44,220 nt of DNA, from NCBI GenBank assembly GCA_000961655.1, contig LADR01000087.1:1-44220 (forward strand). The letters are read 5' to 3'. Source of the stretch: Desulfatitalea sp. BRH_c12 (GTDB lineage: Bacteria; Desulfobacterota; Desulfobacteria; Desulfobacterales; Desulfosarcinaceae). The position numbers and the translations under genes are program-made. This document shows, piece by piece, positions 26,859 to 34,847 of the stretch (position 1 is its first letter; every line of letters begins with the position of its first letter). Under the pieces are notes generated by a model. The model was given only the letters and a program-made list of their open reading frames with translations, did no database searches and was not told the origin of the DNA.

Positions 26859-27854
26859 TTACCGTCCGTTAAACTTAAATTCACCTTTGCCCAGAATATC
26901 GTGCAAATGAAGAACGCCCTTTAATATTTTATCGCTATCGATAATAGGCAAGACCGTAATTTGATAACGCTCCATGGTGTTGAGCGCATCGTATGCCGGC
27001 GTATCCGGATGGGCAAAATGGGGTGCCGAACTCATCATCTGGTCGACTTTCATGGTGTACAGGGGCACGCGCCGGGCGACGGCGCGCCGGATGTCCCCGT
27101 CGGTGAGAATCCCGATCAGCTGATTTTGTGCATTCAGGACAAGAATGACGCCCAGGCTGTGGTGATTCATCTCTTCGATGGCCGCCGGCATGTCGGTGTC
27201 CGTCATGACCGAGGGAACGGCCTTGCCGGTCAGCATGATATCGCTGACATCCTGTGCCAGCCGATGTCCCAGACTCCCGCCCGGGTGAAATCGTTTGAAA
27301 TCGTCTGTTTTGAAATGCTTGCGATTGATCAGGACCACCGCCAACGCATCTCCCATGGCGAGCATGGCCGTCGTGGAGCACGTGGGCGCCAGGCCCAGGG
27401 GACAAGCTTCTTTTTCCACTCCGGTATCGATGATTATGTCGCTGTGGGTGGCCAAGGTCGAGGCCGGGTTGCCGGTGAACGCAATGATAGGGCATCCGAC
27501 GGAGCGTATACGGGGGAGCAGTACGTTTAATTCGTCCGTCTCACCGCTGGCCGAGAGGGCCAGGAAAATGTCTTCCGGGCAGACCACCCCCAAATCGCCG
27601 TGCATGGCTTCCACCGGATGCAGAAAAAGCGAACGCGTGCCGGTGCTGTTCAGCGTGGCGGAAATCTTGCGGGCGATGATGCCTGATTTGCCGATACCGC
27701 CGATGATGACGCGCCCCGTACACCGGCATATTGCCTCGACCATCTGGACGAACGCGTGGTCAAGACGTTGACTCATACGCAATATGCTATCCGACTCCAA
27801 CTTGAGGACGAGGGCTGCTTCATCGAGAATGGTTTGAATTTCGGTCGGGTTCAT
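26859..27854 (-). CDS. kdsD: D-arabinose-5-phosphate isomerase (KpsF/GutQ/KdsD family)
   Basis: Converts ribulose 5-phosphate to arabinose 5-phosphate, the first step to Kdo. The 331-residue protein has a SIS domain (about 35-170) with GGIGKSGIIARKISATLNST, HPVEAMHGDLG and SASGETDEL. Two CBS domains follow (about 205-260 and 270-330). The HPGGSLGHRL segment links them, as in characterised members. The ATG at 27854 gives the usual length and has an AGGA site. In-frame ATGs further upstream (27950 and others) lack sites and family similarity. It lies directly upstream of the phosphofructokinase gene on the same strand. Confidence 0.94.
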   Translation of the reverse strand: MNPTEIQTILDEAALVLKLESDSILRMSQRLDHAFVQMVEAICRCTGRVIIGGIGKSGIIARKISATLNSTGTRSLFLHPVEAMHGDLGVVCPEDIFLALSASGETDELNVLLPRIRSVGCPIIAFTGNPASTLATHSDIIIDTGVEKEACPLGLAPTCSTTAMLAMGDALAVVLINRKHFKTDDFKRFHPGGSLGHRLAQDVSDIMLTGKAVPSVMTDTDMPAAIEEMNHHSLGVILVLNAQNQLIGILTDGDIRRAVARRVPLYTMKVDQMMSSAPHFAHPDTPAYDALNTMERYQITVLPIIDSDKILKGVLHLHDILGKGEFKFNGR

Positions 27855-27996
27855 AAGTATCATCCTGTTCATGCAGCTATGTCTGCCTGCCTCCGGGTGC
27901 CGTTGGGCAACCATGATCTGCGGCCCCTTTGCCGGTGCCAAAATAGGCACAATAGATCAACTTGTCCGTACATGCAAGGACCGCTCTTTCAGCAAA

Positions 27997-28423
27997 CAGG
28001 GTAACCGCATTTGCGTGTGGGCCGCATTTCAGAAATGGCACATCGTTCTTCCTCAGGGCGAACCCTGTGTACGTGGTGCGCTAAGATGTCCGTTGATACC
28101 AGGGACGAATGGACAGCTTAATGGTCACGAGACTTATGGCACGATGCGCGCTGTAGGGGCGACCGGCGGTCGCCCGCGCGAACCTTTGCATTCGGGTCAT
28201 CGCAAAGGCTGGCGCGGAAATATTCTCCCGCACGCATGATTGCCGTAGATGGTGGCTTTGCTCCCGCACCGGGCGACCGCCGGTCGCCCCTACAGGTGAA
28301 CCCCTGCGATAACACGGTGAAAAGGGCCGCGTATGGTCCGCAGGAGGATATGGCCTTTTATTAGCTCAGAATAACGCTTATTGCAAAAGTACAGTAATGA
28401 AAAATATCAATGCGGTTACCCTG
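27997..28423. mobile_element. MITE-like element, family C, copy 3, with 10-bp target-site duplication
   Basis: The element begins CAGGGTAACCGCATT and ends AATGCGGTTACCCTG, a perfect 15-bp terminal inverted repeat. It is flanked on both sides by the identical 10 bases TTTCAGCAAA (27987-27996 and 28424-28433), the mark of transposition. At 427 bp it encodes no transposase, so it must have been moved in trans. Inside is a second, perfect 25-bp inverted repeat (28151-28175 with 28271-28295) of the GTAGGGGCGACCGG type around a 95-base loop; this may be a later insertion, since copies 1 and 2 are only about 200 and 175 bp. Confidence 0.88.
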
Positions 28424-28468
28424 TTTCAGCAAAAGTCTTACTGAGGGCAAAGTTTCAATGTTACATCT

Positions 28469-28706
28469 CAACTTTCCGGAGTGGCACGCAGTGAGGTGAT
28501 CCGGGCAGGTGGTCCGGCGCCACAATCAGCCATGAGATTTAGTGAGGCCTTAGGTGTGCGTAGGGAGTTTGGGCCGCACTGTTGAGCGGCAGCGAGTTTG
28601 CGGCCCGACCCGGAGTGCACCTTTAGCCTCCTTGAGCGAAATGGCGTGTGGCGCGGCCACTCGCCCGGATCACCGGCGTTTGGAACCCGTAACGCAACTT
28701 TCGGGG
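28469..28706. repeat. Long dispersed palindrome, family A, copy 2
   Basis: The outer arms (GGTGATCCGGGCAGGTGGTCC at the left, GTGGCGCGGCCACTCGCCCG at the right) surround mid arms (ATGAGATTTAGTGAGGC and its partner GCCTCCTTGAGCGAAAT) and a core hairpin at 28571-28606 with GGGCCGCA stem base. The outermost parts carry ACTTTC and its inverse. It lies 45 bases after the family-C element. Confidence 0.85.
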
Positions 28707-29025
28707 TCGGCATTTGGACCACCCATCGGGTCGCCGGCGTTTGAAATTCGCGCGCGAACAATGCACGGGCATCATGAACAAATACGCACTCCCATAAAAC
28801 GCACCGGGCGAACACAAAGGTTCGGCAGTAAGGGTTCAACGACGGTCCAGAACGATTCGAATGGCAGATGGCGCCCTTTTACGAGGTCCATCAAAGTTGA
28901 TACTTTAATTTGACAACGGGGGCCATTTCTTTGATAGTAGGCGCCTACTCACCCCGCGAAGAGTCGCATCAAGGGTTTGGCTCGAACAAGGATTTGCATC
29001 GAAAACAGGACATACAGGAGGAATA
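28707..29025. other. Intergenic stretch before mscS
   Basis: No gene is visible. A piece near 28802-28828 (CCGGGCGAACACAAAGGTTCGG) matches the inside of family-C elements, and 28725-28750 repeats an arm fragment of family A. A TTGACA at 28911-28916 could be a -35 box for mscS, but no good -10 follows. Confidence 0.5.
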
Positions 29026-29952
29026 ATGGACTTGGAGATTATCTTACAAAAGATATGGGAATTGGTGACTATTTACGGACTTAAAGCGGTCGCCGCCTTG
29101 GTGATCATGGTCGTGGGCCGTTGGGCGGCCCAGGCGGCCGGCAACCTGGTGCGCAGCATGATGCGCAGGGCGAACATCGATCAAACACTGCGCAGCTTTG
29201 TCGGCAACCTGGTCAATGTCACTTTGCTCGCTTTTGTGGTTCTGGCCGCGTTAAGTCAACTGGGCATCCAGACCACCTCCTTTATCGCCGTCCTGGGCGC
29301 CGCCGGCCTGGCCATTGGTCTGGCCCTTCAGGGCTCCCTGGCCAACTTCGCCGCCGGGTTCCTGATGATCATCTTCAAACCATTTGGGGTGGGCGACTAT
29401 ATTGAAGGTGGCGGTGTTGCCGGTACGGTCGAAGAGATCCAGATATTCACGACCACGCTGAAAACGCCCGACAACAAGAAAGTCATCATCCCCAATGCCA
29501 AGCTTACCGGCGACAATATCGTCAACTGGAGTGCCAATGGGACCCGCCGCATTGATTTTGTTTTCGGCATTGGGTACGGCGACGATATCGACAAGGCCAA
29601 GCAGATCATGCAAGACGTCCTGGCCAAGGACCAACGCATCCTCAAAGATCCGGAACCCCAGGTTGCCTTATCGACACTAGGCGAGAGCAGTGTCGATTTT
29701 GTCGTCCGACCCTGGGTCAAGGTGGCTGACTACTGGGGCGTTTATTTCCAAACGATGGAAAACATGAAAAAAGCTTTTGACGCCAACGGCATCACCATTC
29801 CTTACCCGCAGCGGGACGTGCATGTTTATCAGCATGCCGCGGCTGTTGACCCGTTATTCGTTCAGCCATCAAACAGTGCCTTCGTTGAATCGGCGATTAC
29901 CGCTGAGGATTCTAAAAGCTCATTGCCCGAACGGACCATTCGAAGGAATTAA
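29026..29952 (+). CDS. Small-conductance mechanosensitive channel (MscS)
   Basis: Inner-membrane channel that opens under membrane tension in hypo-osmotic shock. The 308-residue protein has three transmembrane helices (about 15-35, 60-80, 85-115). The pore helix is GAAGLAIGLALQGSLANFAAG (from 91), with the Gly/Ala packing of MscS. The beta domain follows with KPFGVGDYIEGGGVAGTVEEI and TLKTPDNKKVIIPNAKL. The C-terminal end has YPQRDVHVY, then about 45 extra residues. The ATG at 29026 has an AGGAGG site. It appears to be transcribed alone. Confidence 0.96.
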   Translation: MDLEIILQKIWELVTIYGLKAVAALVIMVVGRWAAQAAGNLVRSMMRRANIDQTLRSFVGNLVNVTLLAFVVLAALSQLGIQTTSFIAVLGAAGLAIGLALQGSLANFAAGFLMIIFKPFGVGDYIEGGGVAGTVEEIQIFTTTLKTPDNKKVIIPNAKLTGDNIVNWSANGTRRIDFVFGIGYGDDIDKAKQIMQDVLAKDQRILKDPEPQVALSTLGESSVDFVVRPWVKVADYWGVYFQTMENMKKAFDANGITIPYPQRDVHVYQHAAAVDPLFVQPSNSAFVESAITAEDSKSSLPERTIRRN

Positions 29953-29975
29953 CGAAAACTTTCGAGATTGGACCG

Positions 29976-30032
29976 TAGTTCGGGATTGGACCGGTAGTGA
30001 GGTGATCCGGGCGTGTGGAACCCGAAAGTTGA
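29976..30032. repeat. Family A palindrome, internally deleted copy
   Basis: The outer left end (TTCGGGATTGGACCGGTAG and GTGAGGTGATCCGGGCG) runs straight into the outer right end (TGTGGAACCCGAAAGTTG), with the core hairpin and mid arms missing. It lies just after mscS. The remaining bases to 30152 hold no gene. Confidence 0.65.
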
Positions 30033-30173
30033 AGAATTAACGAAGGATCAATGAACGAAAACACTTGACAAGGGCTGAAGTCCCAACTATAGCTCGCCGG
30101 GTTATAAATTCTGAAAAATTGCCGGGAGAACCTTTCGGCTTTTTCAAAAAATATGCAGAAGGGAATATTCGAA

Positions 30174-30452
30174 ATGATTTGTCAAACAATCCGCAAAGGT
30201 TCTGAATGCGCTTTCATGACCGCCAAAGGGTGCAACTACAATGGCGGGGTCTGCCACGAAATCGTCGATGCTTGCCAGGGGTGCGGCCGCGCTACTCAGA
30301 TTGAAGCGGGCTGGTATTGCAGCGCCTGTCCCGAGCCGTCGACCAAGTGGAAACGTGGCAATTGCAATCTGGCCACCCACATCGCCGCCACCGTGGCTAC
30401 CGCCAAAGCCAAAGTCAATCCGCTGAAAGCATCCAAACGCGGTATGAAGTGA
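30174..30452 (+). CDS. PxxKW-type cysteine-rich protein
   Basis: A 92-residue cytoplasmic protein with ten cysteines. It opens MICQTIRKGSECAFMTAKGC and has CHEIVDACQGCGRA, WYCSACPEPSTKWKRGNCNLATH and a basic tail. The PSTKW segment is the motif after which a deltaproteobacterial small-protein family is named (recollection, not searched). The Cys pairs suggest zinc or iron-sulfur binding; the function is unknown. The ATG at 30174 follows AGAAGGG, while an in-frame ATG 21 bases upstream has no site. A strong terminator lies 27 bases after the stop. Confidence 0.75.
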   Translation: MICQTIRKGSECAFMTAKGCNYNGGVCHEIVDACQGCGRATQIEAGWYCSACPEPSTKWKRGNCNLATHIAATVATAKAKVNPLKASKRGMK

Positions 30453-30479
30453 ATTTTTCCGGTTTCCGGTATGGTTTTG

Positions 30480-30510
30480 AACCCCATCCTGAAATCAGGA
30501 TGGGGTTTTC
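30480..30510 (+). terminator. Intrinsic terminator after the PxxKW gene
   Basis: A 12-bp perfect stem (ACCCCATCCTGA at 30481-30492, TCAGGATGGGGT at 30495-30506) is followed by TTTTC and preceded by TTTTGA. Confidence 0.9.
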
Positions 30511-30591
30511 AGTCTTGTGCAACAACTATCGCCAAGGCATCGCCTTCATTCCATTGAAAATCTTGACTGTCATAGCGGGGGGTACCAGAGC

Positions 30592-31905
30592 ATGAATCCG
30601 TTAGCCGTGGAGCTAAACCAGACGATCCGTCGGGGTAACGCCTCGATCGAGGCCATGTTGTCCGATGTGGGCCATAAGCTTTTTTTCCCCAAAGGGATTT
30701 TGAGCCAAAGCGCCGAAGCCAAGGAAAAAGCCCATCGCATCAATGCCACCATCGGTATCGCCAAGGAATCCGGCCGTACGATGTGTTTTGGCAGCATCAT
30801 GGATTCTGTGCAGGGGATTCCGGCCAGCCAGGCGCTGACCTACGCACCTTCTTTCGGTATTCCGGCGTTGCGCAAGCGATGGCAGGAAGACATTTATGCC
30901 AAGAACCCTTCGTTGAACGGCACCCCGATCAGTATGCCCGTGGTGACCTGTGGTATCACGCATGCCGTCAGTATTTTCGCCGAGGTGTGGGTGGATCCGG
31001 GTGACGTTATCCTGATGCCCGATATGATGTGGGGCAATTACAATATGATTTTCGGTGTGCGCCAAGGCGCGCGCATGAGCCACTACCCTTTGTTCAACGC
31101 CGACGGCGGGTTCAACCTGGAGGCCTTGGCGGAAGCTGTGGCCAAGGAATCGAAAGCTCATCAAAAAATTGTCGTGCTGCTGAATTTTCCGCAGAACCCG
31201 ACCGGCTACACGGTTTCCAAAGATGAAGCCGAGGGCATCGTTCGCATTCTGACACAGGCGGCCGAAAGCGGCACCCGCGTGCTGGCCGTTTTAGATGATG
31301 CCTACTTCGGTCTTTTTTACGAAGCGCAGACCATGAAAGAATCCTTGTTCGCCAAACTTTGCGGCTGCCACCCCAATTTACTGGCCGTAAAACTGGACGG
31401 CGGCACCAAAGAGTATTTTGTATGGGGATTGCGGATCGGTTTCATCACGTATGGTTTGCAGTGCAATGGCGACCCCGCGGCGCTGTATGATGCCTTGGAG
31501 AAGAAAACCGCCGGATGCGTGCGCGGCAACATCTCCAATGCCTCGCACTTATGCCAGACAATGCTTTTGCACGCCATGCAGGATCCTCGCCATGAAATCG
31601 AGAAAGAACAAAAATTCGATATTCTCAAGGGGCGTGCCCTGAAGGTCAAGCAGGTCCTGGCCGACCCCAAATATGCAGCAGCCTGGGAGGTCTACCCTTT
31701 CAATTCGGGCTACTTCATGTGTCTCAAGCTCAAAACCGTCGAAGCCGAACCCCTGCGGGTCCACCTGCTGAACACCTACGGCGTAGGCTTGATTGCCCTG
31801 GGCAAACATGATTTACGCGCGGCGTTTTCATGCATCGATGAAGATCAGGTGCAGGAGCTTTTTGATACCGTTTTGCAGGGTGTGCGCGATTTGGAAGCGC
31901 AATGA
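30592..31905 (+). CDS. Class I/II (fold type I) PLP-dependent aminotransferase, substrate unknown
   Basis: A 437-residue cytoplasmic enzyme of the aspartate-aminotransferase fold. The substrate-binding NFPQNPTGY motif, the PLP-ring Asp in VLDDAYFG and a Schiff-base lysine, probably K273 in GGTKEYFVWGLRIGF, are visible. The usual Ser-Phe-Ser-Lys context of that lysine is replaced by Gly-Gly-Thr-Lys. The spacing to the conserved Gly-x-Arg-x-Gly is kept. The ATG at 30592 is the best start by family similarity, although the frame opens at 30517. It is transcribed alone between two hairpins. I do not recognise a specific amino acid substrate. Confidence 0.85.
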   Translation: MNPLAVELNQTIRRGNASIEAMLSDVGHKLFFPKGILSQSAEAKEKAHRINATIGIAKESGRTMCFGSIMDSVQGIPASQALTYAPSFGIPALRKRWQEDIYAKNPSLNGTPISMPVVTCGITHAVSIFAEVWVDPGDVILMPDMMWGNYNMIFGVRQGARMSHYPLFNADGGFNLEALAEAVAKESKAHQKIVVLLNFPQNPTGYTVSKDEAEGIVRILTQAAESGTRVLAVLDDAYFGLFYEAQTMKESLFAKLCGCHPNLLAVKLDGGTKEYFVWGLRIGFITYGLQCNGDPAALYDALEKKTAGCVRGNISNASHLCQTMLLHAMQDPRHEIEKEQKFDILKGRALKVKQVLADPKYAAAWEVYPFNSGYFMCLKLKTVEAEPLRVHLLNTYGVGLIALGKHDLRAAFSCIDEDQVQELFDTVLQGVRDLEAQ

Positions 31906-31913
31906 AACAAAAC

Positions 31914-31943
31914 TGCCGGCATCCAGTCGGTCTGGTGCCGGCA
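31914..31943. terminator. Hairpin terminator between convergent genes
   Basis: TGCCGGCA plus CCAG (31914-31926) pairs with CTGG plus TGCCGGCA (31932-31943). On the minus strand it is followed by GTTTTGTTTC, so it should end the cNMP-protein transcript and possibly also the aminotransferase transcript from the other side. Confidence 0.75.
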
Positions 31944-31961
31944 TACTGAAATAATACGAAA

Positions 31962-32453
31962 CTACCAGAATTTTAAGTTGATGCGACCCTTGGCCTGGAC
32001 CAGTGCTTCGGTCGTATGTCGCAAACGTCGCGACAGTATTTCGGACATGAGACGATAAAACACGTATCCAAAGGCCAGTTTTTCGTTGCCCGTCAATTTC
32101 TCCAGGTAAAAGATGTCCGTGGCCAGGCAGACGGTATCGGTCACGGCATGGGCCGATGCCGAGCGTCGCGAACTGTCCAGGGCGCCCATTTCGCCGAAAA
32201 CTTCGCCCTTGCGCGAAAGAACGACCACCTCTTTGCCGCCCTTGCTGATCCGGATCTTGCCATACATCAGAAAATAGAGCCAGGTATCCGAAAGCCCCTC
32301 TTCCACGATGCACTCACCTGGGCGGTATTTACGAATCTTGCTCATCTCCAGCAGTTTGTTCAACTCCTGTTCTTCAAAAGATTCCAACACTGGAATGGTT
32401 TTTAAATTTTCCATCATCGCCGCGTTGTTGTCCAGAAAGGTGGTTTCCAGCAT
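31962..32453 (-). CDS. Cyclic nucleotide-binding domain protein without DNA-binding domain
   Basis: About 163 residues from the ATG at 32453 (GGGA site); the frame extends to 32489. One cNMP-binding domain (about 15-130) is visible, with YRPGECIVEEGLSDTWLYFLMYGKIRI and a phosphate-cassette-like GEVFGEMGALDSSRRSASAHA, which keeps Gly-Glu and Arg. No helix-turn-helix follows, so it is not a Crp-type regulator. The last 30 residues are basic and helical. It may be a stand-alone sensor or regulator of a partner; the ligand is unknown. Confidence 0.85.
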   Translation of the reverse strand: MLETTFLDNNAAMMENLKTIPVLESFEEQELNKLLEMSKIRKYRPGECIVEEGLSDTWLYFLMYGKIRISKGGKEVVVLSRKGEVFGEMGALDSSRRSASAHAVTDTVCLATDIFYLEKLTGNEKLAFGYVFYRLMSEILSRRLRHTTEALVQAKGRINLKFW

Positions 32454-32737
32454 TTTGCAGTCCCTTTGTGCATGAGATGATTTTTCCATTATCTATCGGA
32501 CGGCGAGATGCCCGACATAATATATTTGTGGATAGCTTCGGCTTGATTCGAAAAGGTGTCCTGAGCCCAAACCGTTTCCGTTCTGAAACTTTTTCCTACG
32601 CAAGTATGATGCCAATTCACCTTTTCAGTGCACGTCAGGAAAGTTGCGTCACAGATTGAACAATAGGGGCAGGGGTGTCTACAAACGAACCTTCGAAATG
32701 TATGCCAAATGATACGGCTGATGGTTCCGGGCAAGTA

Positions 32738-33478
32738 TCAGTAATAGACGGCCAGCAGACATAACCCCTGGGGTGGGGCGGTGGCGGCGGCTTTGTTTCT
32801 GTCGCGCGCCAGCAAAATGGCCTGCAGGGCTTCAGGCGGCAACACGCCTGTGCCCACCGCGGTCAATGTACCTACGATATTGCGGACCATGTAGCGCAGA
32901 AAACCCTCTGCCTGGATTTCGAAAACGATCAGGCCCTCCGACAGCTTCTGCACTTCGGCGCGCATGACATGTCGAACGGTGTGCGCGCGCGGGCTGCCCG
33001 TGCCTTCAAATGACTTGAAATCTTTGAGCCCGATCAAATAAGCGGCCGCAGTGGTCATGGCTCCCAGGTCCAGCGGCGCGCGGATCCACCACGCATACTG
33101 ACGTCCGATGGCCACCGGCATCGGTTGGTTGCGGATGCAGTAACGGTAAAGCTTGCTTTTGACGTCATAGCGGGCGTGAAAGGTGAGGTCAACCTCGGCA
33201 CTCTCCCGTATAACAATGTCGTTCGGCAGCAAGCTGTTGAGTCCCTTCTGAAAGGCTTGCGCTGCAATGGTTGTGTCGCATTTGAAATGGGCGACTTGTC
33301 CGATGGCATGGACACCGGCATCGGTGCGGCCCGATCCAATCAACGTCACCGGTTGACGCGTCATGGTCTGCAAGGCCATTTCGATGGTTTGCTGAATGGT
33401 GGGACCATTGGGTTGGCGTTGCCAGCCGCAATAAGCGCTGCCATCATATTCTATCGTCAACTTGAAATTTTTAAGCAT
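32738..33478 (-). CDS. truA: tRNA pseudouridine(38-40) synthase
   Basis: Modifies U38, U39 and U40 in the tRNA anticodon stem. The 246-residue protein has the family start LTIEYDGSAYCGWQRQPNG, catalytic D53 in GSGRTDAGVHA, and the late VRHVMRAEV, GFLRYMVRNIVGTL and GLCLLAVYY segments. Full length. Its start overlaps the end of the AEC-transporter gene by 8 bases, so the two are co-translated. Confidence 0.97.
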   Translation of the reverse strand: MLKNFKLTIEYDGSAYCGWQRQPNGPTIQQTIEMALQTMTRQPVTLIGSGRTDAGVHAIGQVAHFKCDTTIAAQAFQKGLNSLLPNDIVIRESAEVDLTFHARYDVKSKLYRYCIRNQPMPVAIGRQYAWWIRAPLDLGAMTTAAAYLIGLKDFKSFEGTGSPRAHTVRHVMRAEVQKLSEGLIVFEIQAEGFLRYMVRNIVGTLTAVGTGVLPPEALQAILLARDRNKAAATAPPQGLCLLAVYY

Positions 33479-34391
33479 GCAACAACCCTATTACGACCGT
33501 CAGGGAACAAAAAGATAATACCGTAGAGAGCATAATTGCGGCTGACGCCAATTCAGTATCGCTACCCAACTGGGATGACAGCACGTAGATCGCCGGAGAA
33601 GTGGGCAGGGCAAAAAAGATGAGTCCTACTGCGTAATAAATTCCTGCGACACCGAACATGTGCAGGAAAAGAGCCCCTGTCGCCGGCAACAGCAATAGCT
33701 TGAACGCTGCTGACGCCAGGGCCGGCCTGAAATAGGTTTTAAGCGTTTGCAAGGTCAGGCTGCCGCCGATCGAGATCAGGGCCAATGGCAGTGTGACTGC
33801 GGCGCCCAGCCGAAACGTGCTGTCGATAAAGGATGGAAACGCATTGATCCAGCGCGCATAGAGCAATCCGGCCGCGCAGCTGATCACCAGCGGGTTGCTC
33901 ACAATTGAAAAAAACGTGCTGCGTAAACGCTGGCGCCAGTTTCCCGGATGTTCCGAAAACCAAATCAAGGTTGTGACCGCCAGAACATTGATAAGCGGAA
34001 TGGCCACCGCTATGAGGATGCCGAAAAGTGCGACGCCTCTTTCACCCAGGATGCTAAGTACAACCGCCATGCCCACGTAGGTATTGAACCGATAACAACT
34101 CTGTGAAAACGCACCGGCTTGAAATTTAGGGACCCAAAACACAATATACACTGTGCTGAGCACATACACTGCGCCGATGGCGCACATGGTCGCCAGATAA
34201 AGATCGAAGGCCTCTCCGGCCAGGTGGCGGTCCGCGGTGCCGATCTTCCAGAACAGCATGCCCGGAAAAAATATATAATAGATCAAGCGATCGGTGCGCG
34301 CCAAAAAGGCCCTATCGGTCATGTGGAAGCGTTTGAGGAAAGCGCCTAGTACAATTAAAGCGAATGCGGGAAAGAGATGCTCGATGACCAT
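33471..34391 (-). CDS. AEC family transporter (auxin efflux carrier-like permease)
   Basis: A 306-residue membrane protein with about ten hydrophobic segments. The N-terminal LIVLGAFLKR and the repeated inverted five-helix pattern, with NTYVGMAVV and a proline-rich FFALPTSPAIYVLSSQLGSD near the end, are typical of the AEC family. Members export or import small organic anions such as malate; the substrate cannot be told. It lies between the candidate selenoprotein gene (45 bases upstream) and truA (8-base overlap). Confidence 0.88.
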   Translation of the reverse strand: MVIEHLFPAFALIVLGAFLKRFHMTDRAFLARTDRLIYYIFFPGMLFWKIGTADRHLAGEAFDLYLATMCAIGAVYVLSTVYIVFWVPKFQAGAFSQSCYRFNTYVGMAVVLSILGERGVALFGILIAVAIPLINVLAVTTLIWFSEHPGNWRQRLRSTFFSIVSNPLVISCAAGLLYARWINAFPSFIDSTFRLGAAVTLPLALISIGGSLTLQTLKTYFRPALASAAFKLLLLPATGALFLHMFGVAGIYYAVGLIFFALPTSPAIYVLSSQLGSDTELASAAIMLSTVLSFCSLTVVIGLLHA

Positions 34392-34436
34392 GAGAGTGGG
34401 GAATCCTGAGGTTGACCGATGATTGAGATCAGTCCG

Positions 34437-34661
34437 CTACATCCGATTGCAGACAATGTTGCCCAAAGCCGCTTCCATGCGTTCATCCAACTGATCGAGC
34501 AGGTCGGACAAGTCGTATTTCAGGCTGCATGCCATGCAGCGCCAGTGCATGTCCCGTCACGACCGTTGAAGCGTCAACGGCTTGCGGCACTGCGGGCAAA
34601 CGAATGAAGGGGTGTCCAGTCGCATATGAACGTCCTGATTTTGAAATTGGTTCAGCGTCAT
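34437..34661 (-). CDS. Candidate selenoprotein with two CXXC motifs (in-frame TGA = Sec)
   Basis: A 75-codon frame runs from the ATG at 34661 (AGGA site seven bases upstream) to TAG at 34437, broken only by one TGA at 34557-34559. Read through, it gives 74 residues: CPQC at 22-25, U35 in the context LQRS-U-RDMHWR, CMAC at 42-45, then an acidic helical tail (YDLSDLLDQLDERMEAALGN). The Cys pairs suggest a zinc ribbon or redox protein. A SECIS-like hairpin lies at the expected distance after the TGA. I recall a deltaproteobacterial family described as dual-CXXC small (seleno)proteins that fits in size and motif. The alternative is a pseudogene from a CGA-to-TGA change, but the frame, CXXC and start signals are intact on both sides. 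The selenocysteine machinery is not in the window. Confidence 0.72.
34524..34540 (-). promoter_or_regulatory. SECIS-like hairpin after the in-frame TGA
   Basis: On the minus strand GCTGCATGGCATGCAGC forms a 7-bp stem with a GGC loop. It begins 17 bases after the TGA and its loop is at 24-26. Bacterial SECIS elements lie within the coding region with the loop about 16-37 bases after UGA and usually a G at the loop start; this fits. Confidence 0.6.
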
Positions 34662-34847
34662 TTCCTTTTCCTGGTTCGTACATCAGTGAACCGTAAGGAT
34701 ACGCGTCAAAAACTACTGTTTAGTGAAAATTGGTTTCGATGGCAACTAAAAAGGCGAATTGACATTTGCCCGGTTTTGACCCATGAAGACTTTCCCAATG
34801 TTGATTTTCAACGTCGATATCATGCGAGCATCATCAAGGAGGCTAAT

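Noticed and set aside
27997-28295. CRISPR-like repeated units in the region of GTAGGGGCGACC repeats
   Set aside because: There is one inverted pair and no series of equal repeats with spacers, so it is a palindrome and not an array.
32489-32734. 81-codon minus-strand frame after truA with several cysteines (PCPYCSICD)
   Set aside because: It starts with TTG without a ribosome binding site, only 4 bases after truA. The Cys pattern is suggestive, but I found no second line of support; conservation in relatives would change this.
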